DNA of 64,000 bases, from contig JBAMDO010000092.1 of NCBI GenBank assembly GCA_037074765.1, positions 1 through 64,000 of the forward strand, written 5' to 3'. Positions 12,218-24,686 of this stretch are shown one piece after another (the stretch's first letter is position 1; each line of letters begins with the position of its first letter). Position numbers and translations under genes: made by a program. Source of the DNA: Mansonella perstans. Its lineage: Eukaryota; Nematoda; Chromadorea; Rhabditida; Onchocercidae. The notes under the pieces are model-generated. The model was not told the origin of the DNA and did no database searches. It saw nothing but the letters and a program-made list of their open reading frames with translations.

Positions 12218-13183
12218 TGTATTGCTATCGATTATTTGCCGCAAAGGTTTCTAAAATTTCTTAATACTTAATCTGATGAAAGTATGTTACTTGATCAGTG
12301 CTAGCATATTTGATCAACATTAGCACAGTGATGCAAGTATATTTAAACTTAGTTTTGTTCACATCCAATTATAACTATATACGATATCTTTTATGGGATT
12401 AACTCTGAAGATGAAAGTTATTTTGCAATCATATTCTATTGGAAATCGAAAACTAAAAAAGGGAAAAATACCTAAATATTAGGCAAGGAATCATACTGAA
12501 TGGCAGCTGATAAAGTTATTTGAGTTAGAATGTTAAGTTGTTTAATGTTTATTAAAAGAAATGGAATTTTTGAATTAGATGTGTTTCAGAAATGTTGGAT
12601 TCATGCCTTAAATGGATCTATTCATATCAAATTTCAGCATGATTTTTAACGAATTTCATTAGAGTATAAAATGGGATGTAATTAGTTAAAAAATCCAAGA
12701 TATATCACTAAAATAAGCAAAAGAGAGTGGACAGATATCAGTATCTATTACTGGGTTTTTTTTTTTTTTTTTTTTTTTTTCCATTTTCTCACATAGGTCA
12801 TCGAAAAAAGTAATAGTTGCGAAAGTTACGATAACATTTATATATATATATATATATATATTGGATATGTTGAAAAAGAAACAGAAAAAGTGAGTTAATC
12901 GTGGTAATCAATAAAGAAATTTTATTTCTAAACTTTTCATAATTATAGGATGTTAAAAAGAATGACCAGAAAAACTATTTAAGATAAGTATGCTGTTTAA
13001 AAACTCTAAAGATGAGTTTATCTTATAGAAATAATTGATACCAAAGTGAGATTGAAAAGAAAAAAAAAAAACTTTATGGTTTCTTAAGTACTAATGACAT
13101 GTTATGAATTGGTCATTAACAAAAAAATAAAAAATAAAAATGGTGCGCCAAACTCAGATAACTTTAAAATGATTGATTTTCAG
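12218..13183. other. No gene recognised; simple repeats
   Basis: AT-rich spacer with a run of more than 20 T ending near 12780 and an (AT)n tract near 12840-12861. No coding pattern was supported. Confidence 0.5.
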
Positions 13184-14323
13184 CATACAAGAAGAAAGTT
13201 GGACGAGAGAGAACTAAAAGTATGATGGATGTGAAATTAAGCACTGAAAACCGTATTGTTACTAAATGGCTTTACGGATTTAAGGCATAAAAATCCTTCC
13301 AAATGGATGACCAATTTCAAGCTATTTATATCATAATTACATAGCTTTGTATCATCATTCTTACTCTTTTCAATGGAGATCGCTGTGTGACATCAAGGAA
13401 TTACTGTTGACAGGACCAGTGAAGTCATCTAAATTGAGTCTCAAAGTAAAGAAAGTTATTGTTCAAGAGGTTTTTATGTGAAAGAGGTAGAGGAATTGAC
13501 TTGAAATTCTATATTAACTACAAGATACACAAAATTTGGATTTACTGCTGAATCTCAATCTCTGCTTTGACAACACTCTGAATTAACTTGTTCCTGCTGA
13601 TCTATTCTATTAATTACTGCATGTTGTTAACGTGGCCTCTACATTATTTGTTTAATTAGCATTTGCAGTATTAATTCAAAATCATTAATGAACTGTAATG
13701 TTTAGATATGTTACTTATTTTTTTAGTGTTACCCATCAATGAACGCTAAAATGATATGTTAGAATCCTAACGCAAATTTGCTTTGGCAGTTATAAAAAAT
13801 CTGCTTCAGCAAAGAAATGGTGGGATAATATGTGAAGCAAGAAAAATAACTCAGTTATGCCATTGAAATTCCCTTCAAATGTGAAATCATCAGTACCGCC
13901 AAGAAAGAAAAGTAAATTAGAAACTCATCGAAATTATAACTGTATAATCGATTTTATGCCGAGAATGATGACGAGGAACAGTATTTATATGGAAAAATAT
14001 TTATTTTAAAATAATCTTCTTTGTAATATCTAGAAACAAACCGGAAAAGTGTAGTTGGAACGGTTACACGTCAAGGTGTGCTTTATTATTATAAGATTCT
14101 GTACTGCTATAGATTTCTCCGAAGTTACGTTACATTAGAGGTCAAGCATATTTTATTTAGAATTTATAAAAGTTTACTCCCTTTGCAAGTTATTGAAATT
14201 CGGAATTGACATTTCCTGTCAATTCAACAAAAGATGATCCAGATATTTGCAGTTTGGAAAAGCTTCATTCCAACGTTAAATTAGAAGGTTGGTTTTCAAC
14301 ATTTAAATTGCAAAAAAATTAGA
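13184..14323 (+). pseudogene. Possible decayed coding region (scattered protein-like frames)
   Basis: Several short plus-strand frames look protein-like but cannot be joined: 13184-13290 after a TTTTCAG acceptor (ending VTKWLYGFKA then stop), around 13372-13485 (QWRSLCDIKELLL...), around 13858-14000 (KFPSNVKSSVPPRKKSK, then a frame change into FYAENDDEEQYLYG) and around 14216-14323 (DDPDICSLEKLH...). No family is recognised. The pattern fits a frameshifted or relic gene, but chance open frames cannot be excluded. Confidence 0.25.
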
Positions 14324-16234
14324 GAAATATGAAACGTAAAATACATCAATCGGCGTGACCAATTTAAAAAAATTGGTGCTAATTGTTTACTAATTAGTTG
14401 CCTAATCTAAAAATTACAACTTTAAATAATCCTCTCATTTTTTACTCTTCATTTGCAACGTGTTTCTCAGTTTCTTGATAGTGTTGAAAAACGGTAAGTC
14501 TGCTATATATTAGCTCAGTTTATGGTATTGTCAGGATGCATTCAGGGACAACTTTAAATATATATTTTGGTTAGTAATTTCTGCAATTTTTCTTGTCTGT
14601 TATTTCAGGGATTGGTGTCGTTTAGACATTTTTTTTTCTTGAGTTTTTTGTCATTTAAAATAATTAAACATAAGTCAAAGTTTTCTTGATTTAATTTCAC
14701 TCTAGTCGTATCCCAAACCATAAAATCGGGGTATTGTGCAGTTTTTACTGGGGTATTTTGAAATTTTTTATAAGTTTAAAAGAAATATTTGATACTTGCA
14801 AAACTGTTGGTTCAGGATTATTAATGGATAATATCAGATTTTTAATTTGAATTATTTATCTATCCGTGAGAACAGTTTGCTTTAGCAATTTATATGAATA
14901 AATACAATAATTAAGGCCCAAGTATTTGGAAAATACCTAAAAATGAAGTTTTAGACGAACAACTTAAACCTGATTGTTGTTTATGCTTTTCAAATTTATC
15001 GTTTCCTATTAGAAAATTTAAATTTCTTGAATCCACCGCTTTGAACTTATTAGCTATGGTACAACACGCTGAAAGATGGCTAAGATGATTATGATTTATA
15101 GGAGGAGGCATGGAAAAAGTTAATTTGCTATTGTCATTATGTTACTTGATTATTCGCGGTTTCGAACTCATTTCAAACAATAATTTTTTAAACTGCAGTG
15201 CTCGAGAATTCATGCAATGAAACATTTTGATGCGAACATTATTCATATCATGTTACACATAGATTGTTAAACTTTTTTCTTTTTCAAATTGCATGTTAAA
15301 AAGATTTTATGACCAAATTAACTCTTTCGCGAAGGAAAAAAGATTCCGTAGTAAATATGATCTGTTAATACAATAAATTTTGAATTCATTACCAGGTAGA
15401 TTAATCAATGAGCAAGCATATATATATATATATATATGTTGTTGAGAAATTTCCCTTGAGGTAGACAAATTATTATTTGCTTTAGGTATTCTTCGAATGA
15501 TTAAGTGTTGTTTATTTCTTGTGTGCTTATTTCTGGTAATTATGTGCAGAAACCAATTTATAACGTTTGGAAATTTTTGAGGTTTAAATTAGTTGTAATT
15601 GTAGAACTATTCACAAATGACATTAGTTCTGCATCTATTTATTTAATCCGGCTCGAATTTTGTAATTGCTTAAATCTAAAGCGTTACCTTTCCTTAAAGC
15701 AGATCCATTTAACTTAACGGAAAGTTGTTTCTTATACTCAGTTATTTAAATGCTGAAAAAAGTATAGTTCATATCTTTTTCGATAATATCTTTCCAATAT
15801 ATTATATCTGTTATTTCTATATCTTGTATTTGACAAGTAAGTATGGTGGTAGATAAGTAATGAGAAATTATGGTTGTCATTTATGAATTTTTTACCAATT
15901 TTCTGAATTTATATTTAGGAAGCTTCCAAAATGGGATGGTATTTTTATTTGAATTAATATGACGATCAAGTATTAGCAGCGTTAAAATATATAGAAAGAC
16001 GTGTTGAATAATTTTTGTCAGTATGTCTGTAACTGCTGAATAACTGATTGTTTAATATATGAAGTTTAGAAAAAATTTTATACAAGTCGGGATCAACTTT
16101 GTCGCTATTATTTTCGTCTTATGTGGTACCGCTGAATTCTTAAGCAGTACTTCTTGCGTCGCGTTTTGTTATCGATTGCTCACCGTTTTGGAAAATGATC
16201 ACGTCAGTTTAACCATTTTTTGATTCAGATAGCA
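14324..16234. other. No gene recognised
   Basis: AT-rich spacer upstream of the cyclin gene with an (AT)n tract near 15419-15437. A 66-codon minus-strand frame at 14911-15111 has no recognisable features. Confidence 0.45.
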
Positions 16235-16408
16235 ATGTTAAGGCACAATCGAAGCAACAAAAATAAAAACAAGCCTGGAAATGAAAATATGCCTGTAAGG
16301 TCCCGGAGATCGACATCCGCAAATGGTACAATGGAAATTTTGCAAAGAAAATTGAGCGGGAACTCACATCAGGTTCTTATGCAATTTTTGATGAATAGCA
16401 GATTCTAG
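16235..16408 (+). CDS. Small basic protein of unknown function, tentative
   Basis: A 57-codon frame starting MLRHNRSNKNKNK, immediately downstream of a good acceptor (TTTTGATTCAG) that could accept a spliced leader or an upstream exon. The protein is rich in Asn, Lys, Arg and Ser (PVRSRRSTSANG) and ends in a possible amphipathic helix (MEILQRKLSG...VLMQFLMNSRF). It lies about 380 bp before the cyclin start codon on the same strand. I recognise no family and cannot exclude a chance frame. Confidence 0.35.
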   Translation: MLRHNRSNKNKNKPGNENMPVRSRRSTSANGTMEILQRKLSGNSHQVLMQFLMNSRF

Positions 16409-16787
16409 ACTATTGTATAATAATGGCTTAATGTGAGCGGTTCAAAAAAAAACTTTAATCTTTTATTATATAATTTACCTTGCCATGTGCTTTTTGCTTT
16501 AGTATAAAATGTATTCTATATGATGGGATGAATACATTTTATAATGAAAAGTTATTCAACTTCAGTTCTTCACCTTTCTGTCTCTCTTAAAAAAGTTTGA
16601 ATGGATCTGGAATTGTATAAATTAAATTTAAACCCATTAAAATGGGATAGAAAACGAATTACTGAAAGTCTCAAATTGAAATTATCCCGATTATTTTAAC
16701 TTTACAGTTAAATATTAATAAGTAATATAACTGATTTGGAAGTAATAAAAAGTTAGATAACTTTAGTGCATTGAGCGGTTTAAAAAT

Positions 16788-19700
16788 ATGGCAAGCGGAG
16801 TCCTGGGAAAAAACGGGAACAATCCGAGGGAAGGGATACAAACACGAAGAGCTGCATTGGCAGATATGAAGAATGTTGTAACAAATGAAGATAATACGAA
16901 AACCAATAAAGATGGAGGTGAAAGCAGTTTTCCCTTACTCACTCGTAAATCACGGCGATCATTTTCGGCATCGCCAAAATGCGCACGAAGAAAATCATCG
17001 GGCAAAAAGCAATTGGAATCTGGTATAACCTCACGTAAGGTGAAATATTAACGACATTATATTTGAAGTTAATTTAAAACTGCTTAGAATTCCTTTATCA
17101 CTTCTGCTTAAAGCAAATTTTTTTTTTTCAATTTGCATCTTTTTTAATGCATTGTAAACAATATTTAAGTAATGTAATCATCATTATTTAGGCGTATTAG
17201 TTTTGGTTAGAAGCAATAATAACTAAGGCTATAAAAATGACACAGACAAAAATAAGAAATCGAACATAGTCTTATGAAATTCAAGGTGCGAATAGTATTA
17301 GCCATCCTAATATCACATTCAGCTTTTGCTTTGCATTAGATTAAAGTAAAGTCGCATTAAAAGGAAAAATATTGCATTTGTCATGTGAAAAAAAAAAAAA
17401 AAGAAAAAAACATTAAATCACAATAGATTACTTATTTTTCCATGTTTTTTGCTAAAGCTTGATTTCAAGTTTGAAAAAATTTTCAGCGAACATTTTTCAT
17501 CAATTTTAAAAAAACAGTTGTGCATATGTACACTTCATTATTTTTTTTAGGGTTTGGTAGAGCTCGTACCATCTGATATAACAAACGCGGGTATGACTTT
17601 GCGAAACCAGCGTGTTTTAGGATCTAATGTGTGTTTACGCGGTCAAAATTTTAAACAAAAGCCAACTCCTAACGAAAGAGCTTCGCAAACTTCTCATATT
17701 CAATCGGTGCCGAAAAGCGAGAAGTTACTGAAACCATTACCGTTTCATAATGGGAAGCGTAGTTTTGATGATATATATAATAGCGAAGTGGTATATTGTG
17801 AACAATATGCAGCTGATAATTGGGAATATTTGTTTTTTATCGAGAATAGAGGAGTTGTACCATGCAATTTCTTGCACGGATCAAGGGTATGTCCTTTTTA
17901 AAGTACAGTAAGTTATTAATTCAATAACAACAACTATCGTATGTAAAATGAGGCGGTGAAATTTGCAATTTTATATATTTAAATTATTTGCTATAAGTAG
18001 GGTTATCCAGCATTTATGTGGTTTTAGTTTCAAAACTATGATATAAAAGTTTCTTTCAAAAGCATTCTATGAAATTTATTTTTGCTAAATAGAATGACTT
18101 GGATCATTAGTCTACGGCTGTAAATCAGATAGATTTTCTGTTCATCTATTGATTACTGATGCATTTTTTTTAAAGTTGCTTTTTTTGATTTTCTATTATT
18201 AAATTTCCAGATTACACCGCGAAATCGAATGACTACAATAGATTGGATTACTCGCATACAAATTACTTTCAAATTGCTACCAGAGACGCAGCTAACTACG
18301 GTTAACCTTTTCGATCGTTGTTTGATGGCACGACGATTTACACTTGAAAAGGTTTCATTCATAAAGCTTTATTCGCTAATAGTGACAAATGAGACTGAAA
18401 ATGGCACTGAAGAATTTAAAAAAACACGAAATTTAAGGTGTAATATCTAAGGATTTAAGGAAATAAGATTATCCTAGGAAATTTGGATATAATTATGGAT
18501 GTTTTTTGGCATGGATTGTTTAGAAATTTCCAGGTTTATATATTAGATTATCTTTAATATTTGATTTATTTAAGAAATAATGAGCTGCATGCTTATTCGT
18601 CATTTATTTATGTTATTTATTTACTTTCAGAAAGAAATTCAACTGATTTCTTTGGGCTGTGCTATTGTAGCAGCTAAATATGAAGAAATTTATCCACCTG
18701 AAATATCTGAATATCTTAATTCCTGTGGTAATACAAAACAAGAGATGTTGCATGCAGAAATTAATGCAAGTTGTTTTTATGTAGCGACTTGTCCTTAGTA
18801 ATTATTTCTTTTTCAAATAAAGATTTCATATCTTACTTAAATATGGATTCTTTCTTCTGGAGTTGGTAAGTTTTTCGGATGATTAAATTATCAAATTATA
18901 TAATGCATTCGATTAGATTTCCTGATTGTTCATTTCTGTATCTTCGTTACTCAGTCTTATATTTCTTAAAGACGGAGAGACACATATCATAATTCTTTAA
19001 AGAGTAGCATAAGTCATTTTTTCATAAGTCGTTTATTTCAAAACTTAATTTTTTATTAAAGTAGAATTACATTGATTTAAAATTGACAAATTTAAAAATA
19101 TTTCGTATGTTTGCAGTATCAATCGTTCTCAGTACTGTTTATGATTTTTATTTCAGGTGTTGCATCTCCTGAATTTCGATCTGAGATATCCTCGTGCCAT
19201 CCAATTCATCCGTCGTCTAACAGAACATTACGATCTTAGCGTTCATACGTTAGCTAAAGTAATTAGTGAAATAGCATCGTACGACTATAACACATGCCAT
19301 CTGAAACCGTCAGTTATTGCGGCTGTTTCAGTATTTGTTGCGGCGGCGTTGGAAGAAATCGAATTTCCGGAAAAGTTGCATCGTTTAGCAAGGTTTATAG
19401 ATTTATTGTTGCTATAATACCAGAAATAATTTCCGGACTTTTTTAAAGAAGAGCTGGGAAGAATTAAAAAGATAGCTGTTTTCATATCAATTTTTTACCT
19501 ACCACGACGACATTTTTCTCGTTGATTTTTTGTGAAAATTGATTTTTACAATGCTTGATTTTTTTCTGGTTAAGCTGACGATTTAGAAAGGTTATTTCAG
19601 AAATTTCTGTGATCTCATGCTAAATTAACAGAAAAAAAGCGTATTTCATTTCAGAGTATCAAAAGTGGAAGCCGAACGTTTAGCGCCTGTTTTTGCATCA

Positions 19701-19832
19701 GCTATACTAGAATTAATTAGAAATGAAAAAAGTTATAGTGCCATCTACAAGCGAATGTGCACCCAAAGACGAATAGTTTTCACCAATAAGCATATTTCCT
19801 ATTTGATTTCACTTGTAACAAAAAGTCATTGA
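16788..19832 (+). CDS. B-type mitotic cyclin (divergent, B3-like features)
   Basis: Activating partner of Cdk1 in mitosis. Exons are 16788-17039, 17551-17886, 18211-18351, 18631-18765, 19157-19392 and 19655-19832 (1278 nt, 425 residues, phases consistent). Residues 21-29 are RAALADMKN, a perfect RxxLxxxxN destruction box of the type that targets cyclins to APC/C. It is followed by a basic stretch (KSRRSF...CARRKSSGKK) that could be a nuclear localisation signal. The first cyclin fold includes MTTIDWITRIQ, LLPETQLTTVNLFDR and CAIVAAKYEEIYPPE. The second begins VLHLLNFDLRYPRAIQFIRR, matching the LNF-L-RP-hFLRR motif of B cyclins. Usual family residues are partly substituted, and the subtype (B versus B3) is uncertain. 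Intron 4 appears to be GC-AG. Confidence 0.9.
18766..19156 (+). other. Probable GC-AG intron in the cyclin gene
   Basis: Alignment with B cyclins requires HAEIN to be followed directly by VLHLLNFDL. The only junction giving that in phase is AAT/GCAAGT...TATTTCAG/GTG. GCAAGT is the known consensus of the minor class of U2-type introns that use a GC donor. A GT alternative further on (TAT/GTAGCG) would insert six residues into a conserved helix. Confidence 0.65.
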
Positions 19833-21156
19833 TTTCAAAATATTTATGTATTTTTTTTTTCATCATTTTGTTGAATTTGTTGTGGAAAAAAAATCTTATG
19901 TTTCACACTTACTTATATTTAATGAATTAGTGATTATTACCGTTTTGTATTTGTCTTTGAATAATTTAAGAATTTTGGGCATCTATTGTCATTCCCGAAT
20001 TAGCAAAGGAAAATGTGAGAGAAATCATTCTTGCCCTGATGTTGTATTTCTCTAAACGAAGTTCCAAAAATTTCTTTCAAATAATCATATCAATAATTTG
20101 CATGCTGCTTGCAAGCCTCTTATTTACCATTTTTCTTTCATTACTTAGGTGAATTACTTCATTTTTGTAAAATTTTTCAGTTTTATATACATTTCAATAA
20201 TCTTTTGGTAGCAGCATTCATGCTTGGTTGAAAATTGCAGTGTATTTTTATTTTGTAAGCGTAAAAATTCGTTGTATCCCTTCTGACTTTGCCATACTAT
20301 GCTTCATGCAACATTTTTTTTCCATTTTCACATTAACTTTAACTATCATTTTTTGTTAGCAAGTATATGCTTGTCCTTTTCAGTCAATATTTTGCAATTT
20401 TCGCAGAATGTTCAAATCAAAGTTATTTTTGTTTTCATAAGATGATCTTATGTTTTAGAACAAAGGATTTTCCTCATCACTAAAACTCATTCTATTTAAT
20501 TTTTTTTTTTTTTTTTTTTTTTTTTTGGCAATTTTTCATTCGAAAATTTAAGTAAACAGTCGTTGTTTTGGTCGGTAATAGCTTCTTAGCGGGAAAACTT
20601 CATGCTTTCTCTTTTAAGCCTGTGGATTCAAGTGGTTGGGAATTACTTTAATCGAAAATGCTTAAAAATCATATATGAGTGAAAATTCTTTTTTTTGCAT
20701 TTGCAAAATGTATTCTATTTTATTTTTTGATTTTGGTGCGTATTTGAAACGCCCATTTAAAGCATTAAAAAATAAAAATTCTGTGCTTATTGTTTTTTTA
20801 TGATGATTATATATGGATATCTTTCATGAAGCTGCTAATAGCTTTAACCAAATGTTTTAAAACACGTTTTGTGCCGTTTGTTCGCATGTATATTATATCC
20901 TGAAGATAAAATAAATGAATGAGTTCAAGATCAATGATGGATGATCATAGTTCAACAGCATATGTAATGCTTTCATGGAATTTCAGAGACAGGCTTGGGA
21001 CTGATTGAAATTTGAATTCAATTTCCCTCTTAAATCTCTTGCGTTAGTTTTCAATGTCCACGAATGTTTAGGTTATTTTCAGACGTATGCTTTCTTACCT
21101 TTCGGCAAATTTTTTATCATGATGCCTTTAAGTAATGGTTAACCTTTGCAGAAGTC
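19833..21156. other. Intergenic, no gene recognised
   Basis: Spacer between cyclin and NAA38 with a run of about 26 T near 20501-20526. NAA38 follows on the same strand after a CTTTGCAG acceptor just upstream of its ATG, which would fit spliced-leader trans-splicing. That is inference. Confidence 0.4.
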
Positions 21157-21606
21157 ATGGAAAAAGATTTGGGAGTACGCCAGTGGCTTGGGAAGACTTT
21201 ACGTCTTGAACTAGTCGACGGACGTATAATTGAAGGAAAATTTGTTTGCACTGATAATGCGCCAAATATAATTCTCAGTGGTTGTAAGGTAATTATCCAA
21301 GAAAAATTTTTATTTTCCGATAAATTCTTTTATAATATCGGAATAGTGTAAGGTATTATTGCTGGAATGAAGTGCGGTATTGGTATTTTAGCTTTATCGA
21401 CTACTTGTGAGTCGCAACATTGTTTCGGAATGTTGTAAATTACGGAACACTTGAAGACGCAATTCTCACATCATGGACTTCTATCAATTTATTTCTAGGA
21501 ACAATGGAAAGATGAGCTAGAATCTCGGATGGTTGGCCTTGTTATGGCAAACAGAAAGCATATACGGTCAATATGTTTAATGCATACAATAACGGATATG
21601 AGATGA
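21157..21606 (+). CDS. naa38: NAA38/LSMD1, LSM-domain auxiliary subunit of NatC
   Basis: NatC is a ribosome-associated N-terminal acetyltransferase, and NAA38 is its small LSM-fold subunit. Two exons, 21157-21288 and 21499-21606, give 79 residues, close to the size of the LSM core. Exon 1 has VRQWLGKTLRLELVDGRIIEG and FVCTDNAPNIILSG, matching the Sm1 motif of human NAA38 (LRVVMTDGRTLVG...FLCTDRDCNVIL). Exon 2 has SRMVGLVMANRKHIRSI, the Sm2 motif (RVLGLAMVPGHHIVSI). The start is the first ATG after a CTTTGCAG acceptor. A degenerate second copy of exon 2 lies about 85-200 bp downstream. Confidence 0.88.
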
Positions 21607-21689
21607 ATTCTCATTTATATTAGGCCATGATTTTAACGAGCTGTACAGAATAAAAACATTTTAATAAACTTGATGCATAACCAATTGTT

Positions 21690-21825
21690 TGAACCGATTA
21701 TTTCTGAAGTTACCTTTCATTTCACCGACCTTATTATGATAAATGTAAAGCACATACAGTCAACACGTTTAGTACTAGAGCGGAGAAGGGATAAATTTTA
21801 TATTATCAGCTCATGAAAAGGTGAT
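21690..21825 (+). pseudogene. Degenerate tandem copy of NAA38 exon 2
   Basis: The block GACCTTATTATGATAAATG and the following bases (21729-21780) align with the Sm2-coding block of exon 2 (GGCCTTGTTATGGCAAACAG...). I count about 14 differences in 51 bases, mostly transitions. It is preceded by an acceptor-like TTATTTCTGAAG and stays open in the matching frame (KHIQSTRL against KHIRSICL), ending at a stop near 21820. It could be an old exon duplication or an alternative last exon. Confidence 0.5.
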
Positions 21826-22044
21826 ATAATAAAACGAGTTGGGGGTCCTGTTTCAGTTCGAATTTCAGCGAAAGATCATCAAGTACAATGATGAAAGAGT
21901 TAAACTATTGAAATTACCGTTTGAAAATATGATAATTATCTTCACTTTATATCCAGACATTCTCTAATCTCGAATTCTTACGAACGAAAGGGCGACTTAT
22001 TTTGAGTTGTTATGAGATCTAATAATAATTAACATAATAATGAA

Positions 22045-24686
22045 TCACTTTTTGGCACCTTCGAAGCGTGATTTCCGTTTAGCTTCAGTTCCTTTGGTAG
22101 ACGCAGTTCCACTTACTGTTTTCTTCTCAACAGTAGCATTGTACTTCTCCATCGCTTCTTTTTGGAGTATTGCTGAAAAGTTGCACATTATGATGGGATT
22201 AATTCATTCAAATCCAAAGTTTCCTCTTCCACTGCAACAGTCTATTTACAAAAAAGAAAGCTATTCAATTTTGTGCAACTTTTGGAAAAAAATTTGAAAA
22301 TAATAATTTATAAATAATGTAGAGCTAGTAAAATAATTTATAAATAATGTAGAGCTAGTAAAACAAACTAATAAAAACTAATATAAAAATAATATAGAAC
22401 TTACAAATCTGATCATAGAAGCAATCTTTCGTGAAACCGTGTGGATCGAAAACCGATGGTGCGAAATTTGAACCCAGTTCATCTACTTCAAATTTTTCAA
22501 TTAATTTCTCATACATTGATGGATTTTTGAAATCACGTCTTTTCTGTATTAATGCATTGAGATCAGCTCCTTGTGCCTTTTTTTCAAAAAATCCTCGAAA
22601 CCTTGCCTGCAATGTGGGTTTAGTTACGGGTTTTGATTAAAATTCAACCTAATGCGCGCATTCCAAACGTAAGTTCTGTACCTCAAGTTCCGCTGAACAT
22701 TTTGTGGTCGGTGACGGTGGCAATCGTATTTCCATAGGTTCCTCATGAATCTGCGGACTATCATTTCCTTCTCCTGATTTTGGTGTTAAACTGCCAAGGT
22801 TTTGGTCTATATGTTGTCTTTCCTGTAAAGAAAACGTTTAACCAGATTTTGAAGCTAAACACGGTCTTAGTAACTTTATGGAAATTCCCGCATTTCGTCT
22901 ATACCTGTGTTTTTCCGTCAGCATACAGAGCAGACGATATTTTCGATGGAATAATAACCATACTTACAAGCTCTCGTAAACCTTCTTCAACCGCACTATC
23001 TACAGCAATTTCATCCGGTGAACGACTATCTTCATGGCCAGGTGGTGGTTTTGGTTCTCGATTTGTTGATTCGGAGCTTCCCACTTCTTTTGTTTGCTTA
23101 CTTGCAACTGCTTTTCGATCAGCTAAACTTGCTTAAGCTTCTTCACTTACATTCCACTAATAGCACATTGGAGCAAAAGATTTAAAATGTTTTCTGATTT
23201 AGCATATCGAAAATGCAAAAAGATAAAATGAAAAGTGGTTTTACTATTCAAACATCAATCTGAATTGCGTAGTCCTTTTAATAAGAGAATATTTATATAG
23301 CATCAATTAATAGCAAACATTTTTTTATTCAGCATTTTTTAAAAGGAGACTTTGCCAATGTGCAAACCTTTGGCGAACTGATCTTCCTCATCTTCTTGTT
23401 CCCCGTACGAGACCAGTGAAGTTTGACTTTGTGTCATGAAAAGCGCACTTTTCGAAACAAACGGTCGATTTCGATTCTGTGATGATGGTGACAGTGCTGC
23501 ACCAGAATCGCTTTGCACTGATTGTTCTGCAGGTGATATCAGTTTTTTCTTAGATGGAGGTGGATGCAATGAGCTAACGCTTTCACTTTTCCTACTTTCA
23601 AATTCGACACTCGAGTTTGATGATGAGCTTCCACTTGCTGACTCATCTGAACAATGAACAATTAACTAAATAAAAAAGGAAAAAGAATATTCAAAGTTAA
23701 ACAATAAATCGAAGACAAAATCACAAAGACATTAATTTTCTTGAAGTATTATATTAAATGATAAATCTTTATACCGTATAAGGAAGTGCCCATAATTTGG
23801 TCATCAAAATGAATCATGCATTTACTGAATTTATCCATCTAATCGTTGTTCCACACCAATATTTCAAAAAATTCATAATAGTTTTATGCAAGAAAATATT
23901 TAACAGCAACTTTTCACTCATTCTATTCTCCTATTCTGTAGTTATTGCTTCTTACCTGTCCAGTATTCCGAATCTCGCCGTCTCTCTTTCCGTTGGATTT
24001 CTTTACTAATTTCATTTGATGTTTGTTCTGGAATTTCATAAGTGTTTTGCTAATAGAATAAGCGCTTTAAAAAACTGAATAAAAAAACAATTAATAGTTT
24101 CTTTCCTTGAAAACTTTTTCATTGTGCTTTTAAACTTGACATGATCGAGAGATCAAAATATCACCATCATATTATCACATCCTCTTTTTCAGTCGTTAGT
24201 GCATTTATATTCATGAAATATTTCTCTAATATCCTTCCTTCATAATCAGTATGAGAAAAGGTTTGATAAAAACAAAATACAAAGCTTTTTTCCTATCGTA
24301 TACAAATAATACTTTGGAAGTTTTCCTGCTTTTAATTACTTTAGTTGTAAATATTCGCAAGTTCTGCTTGAAAAATTTTCCATGCCATCAATAAGCAATA
24401 GCAAAACAAAGTATAAAGCCAATGTTTAGACACCCTAAACTTGTAATATGCTAAAACTAATATATTCCTTATTAGATAAAGGATTCGAAATTAGATACAA
24501 GAACTACAAGTAAAAAAAATTTGTTGAACAAACAATTTAAATCTATTAATTAAAGTATGCAAAAAAATAATTTCGAAATCTTCCAAAATGATTACCTTTA
24601 TCGCTGTTATTTAGGCTCCGTTCATCCTCGGAATTTCTTCTAAATGGTGACTCATCATCACTATAGTATTCTGCTAAGTGATTCAT
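22045..24686 (-). CDS. sap30bp: SAP30BP (SAP30-binding protein / HCNGP family)
   Basis: A nuclear protein known from SAP30-associated transcription repression and from pre-mRNA splicing. Seven exons on the minus strand: 24686-24596, 24027-23956, 23646-23368, 23122-22968, 22822-22682, 22606-22405 and 22172-22045. Together they make 1068 nt (355 residues) with every phase consistent. The N terminus (MNHLAEYYSDDESPF) and the SYGEQEDEEDQF segment are the acidic region typical of the family. The HCNGP core follows: IRLPPSPTTKCSAELE, then DLNALIQKRRDFKNPSMYEKLI, then VDELGSNF...FDPHGF, closely matching human SAP30BP (NYIIQRKKEFRNPSIYEKLI, DELGTNYP, FDPHGW). The C terminus is Lys-rich (EAKRKSRFEGAKK), matching human KRKSKWD. 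It is convergent with NAA38. The start has a TGCTCACAG acceptor 5 bp upstream. Confidence 0.93.
22303..22362. repeat. Perfect 30-bp tandem duplication in SAP30BP last intron
   Basis: The 30-bp unit starting ATAATTTATAAATAATGTAG and ending AGCTAGTAAA is repeated twice without mismatch between exons 6 and 7. Confidence 0.95.

Noticed and set aside
21840..21880. Possible tRNA-like B box (CAGTTCGAATTTC)
   Set aside because: No matching A box or cloverleaf pairing could be drawn around it.
22780..23136. 118-codon plus-strand frame
   Set aside because: It is the antisense shadow of SAP30BP exons 4 and 5.
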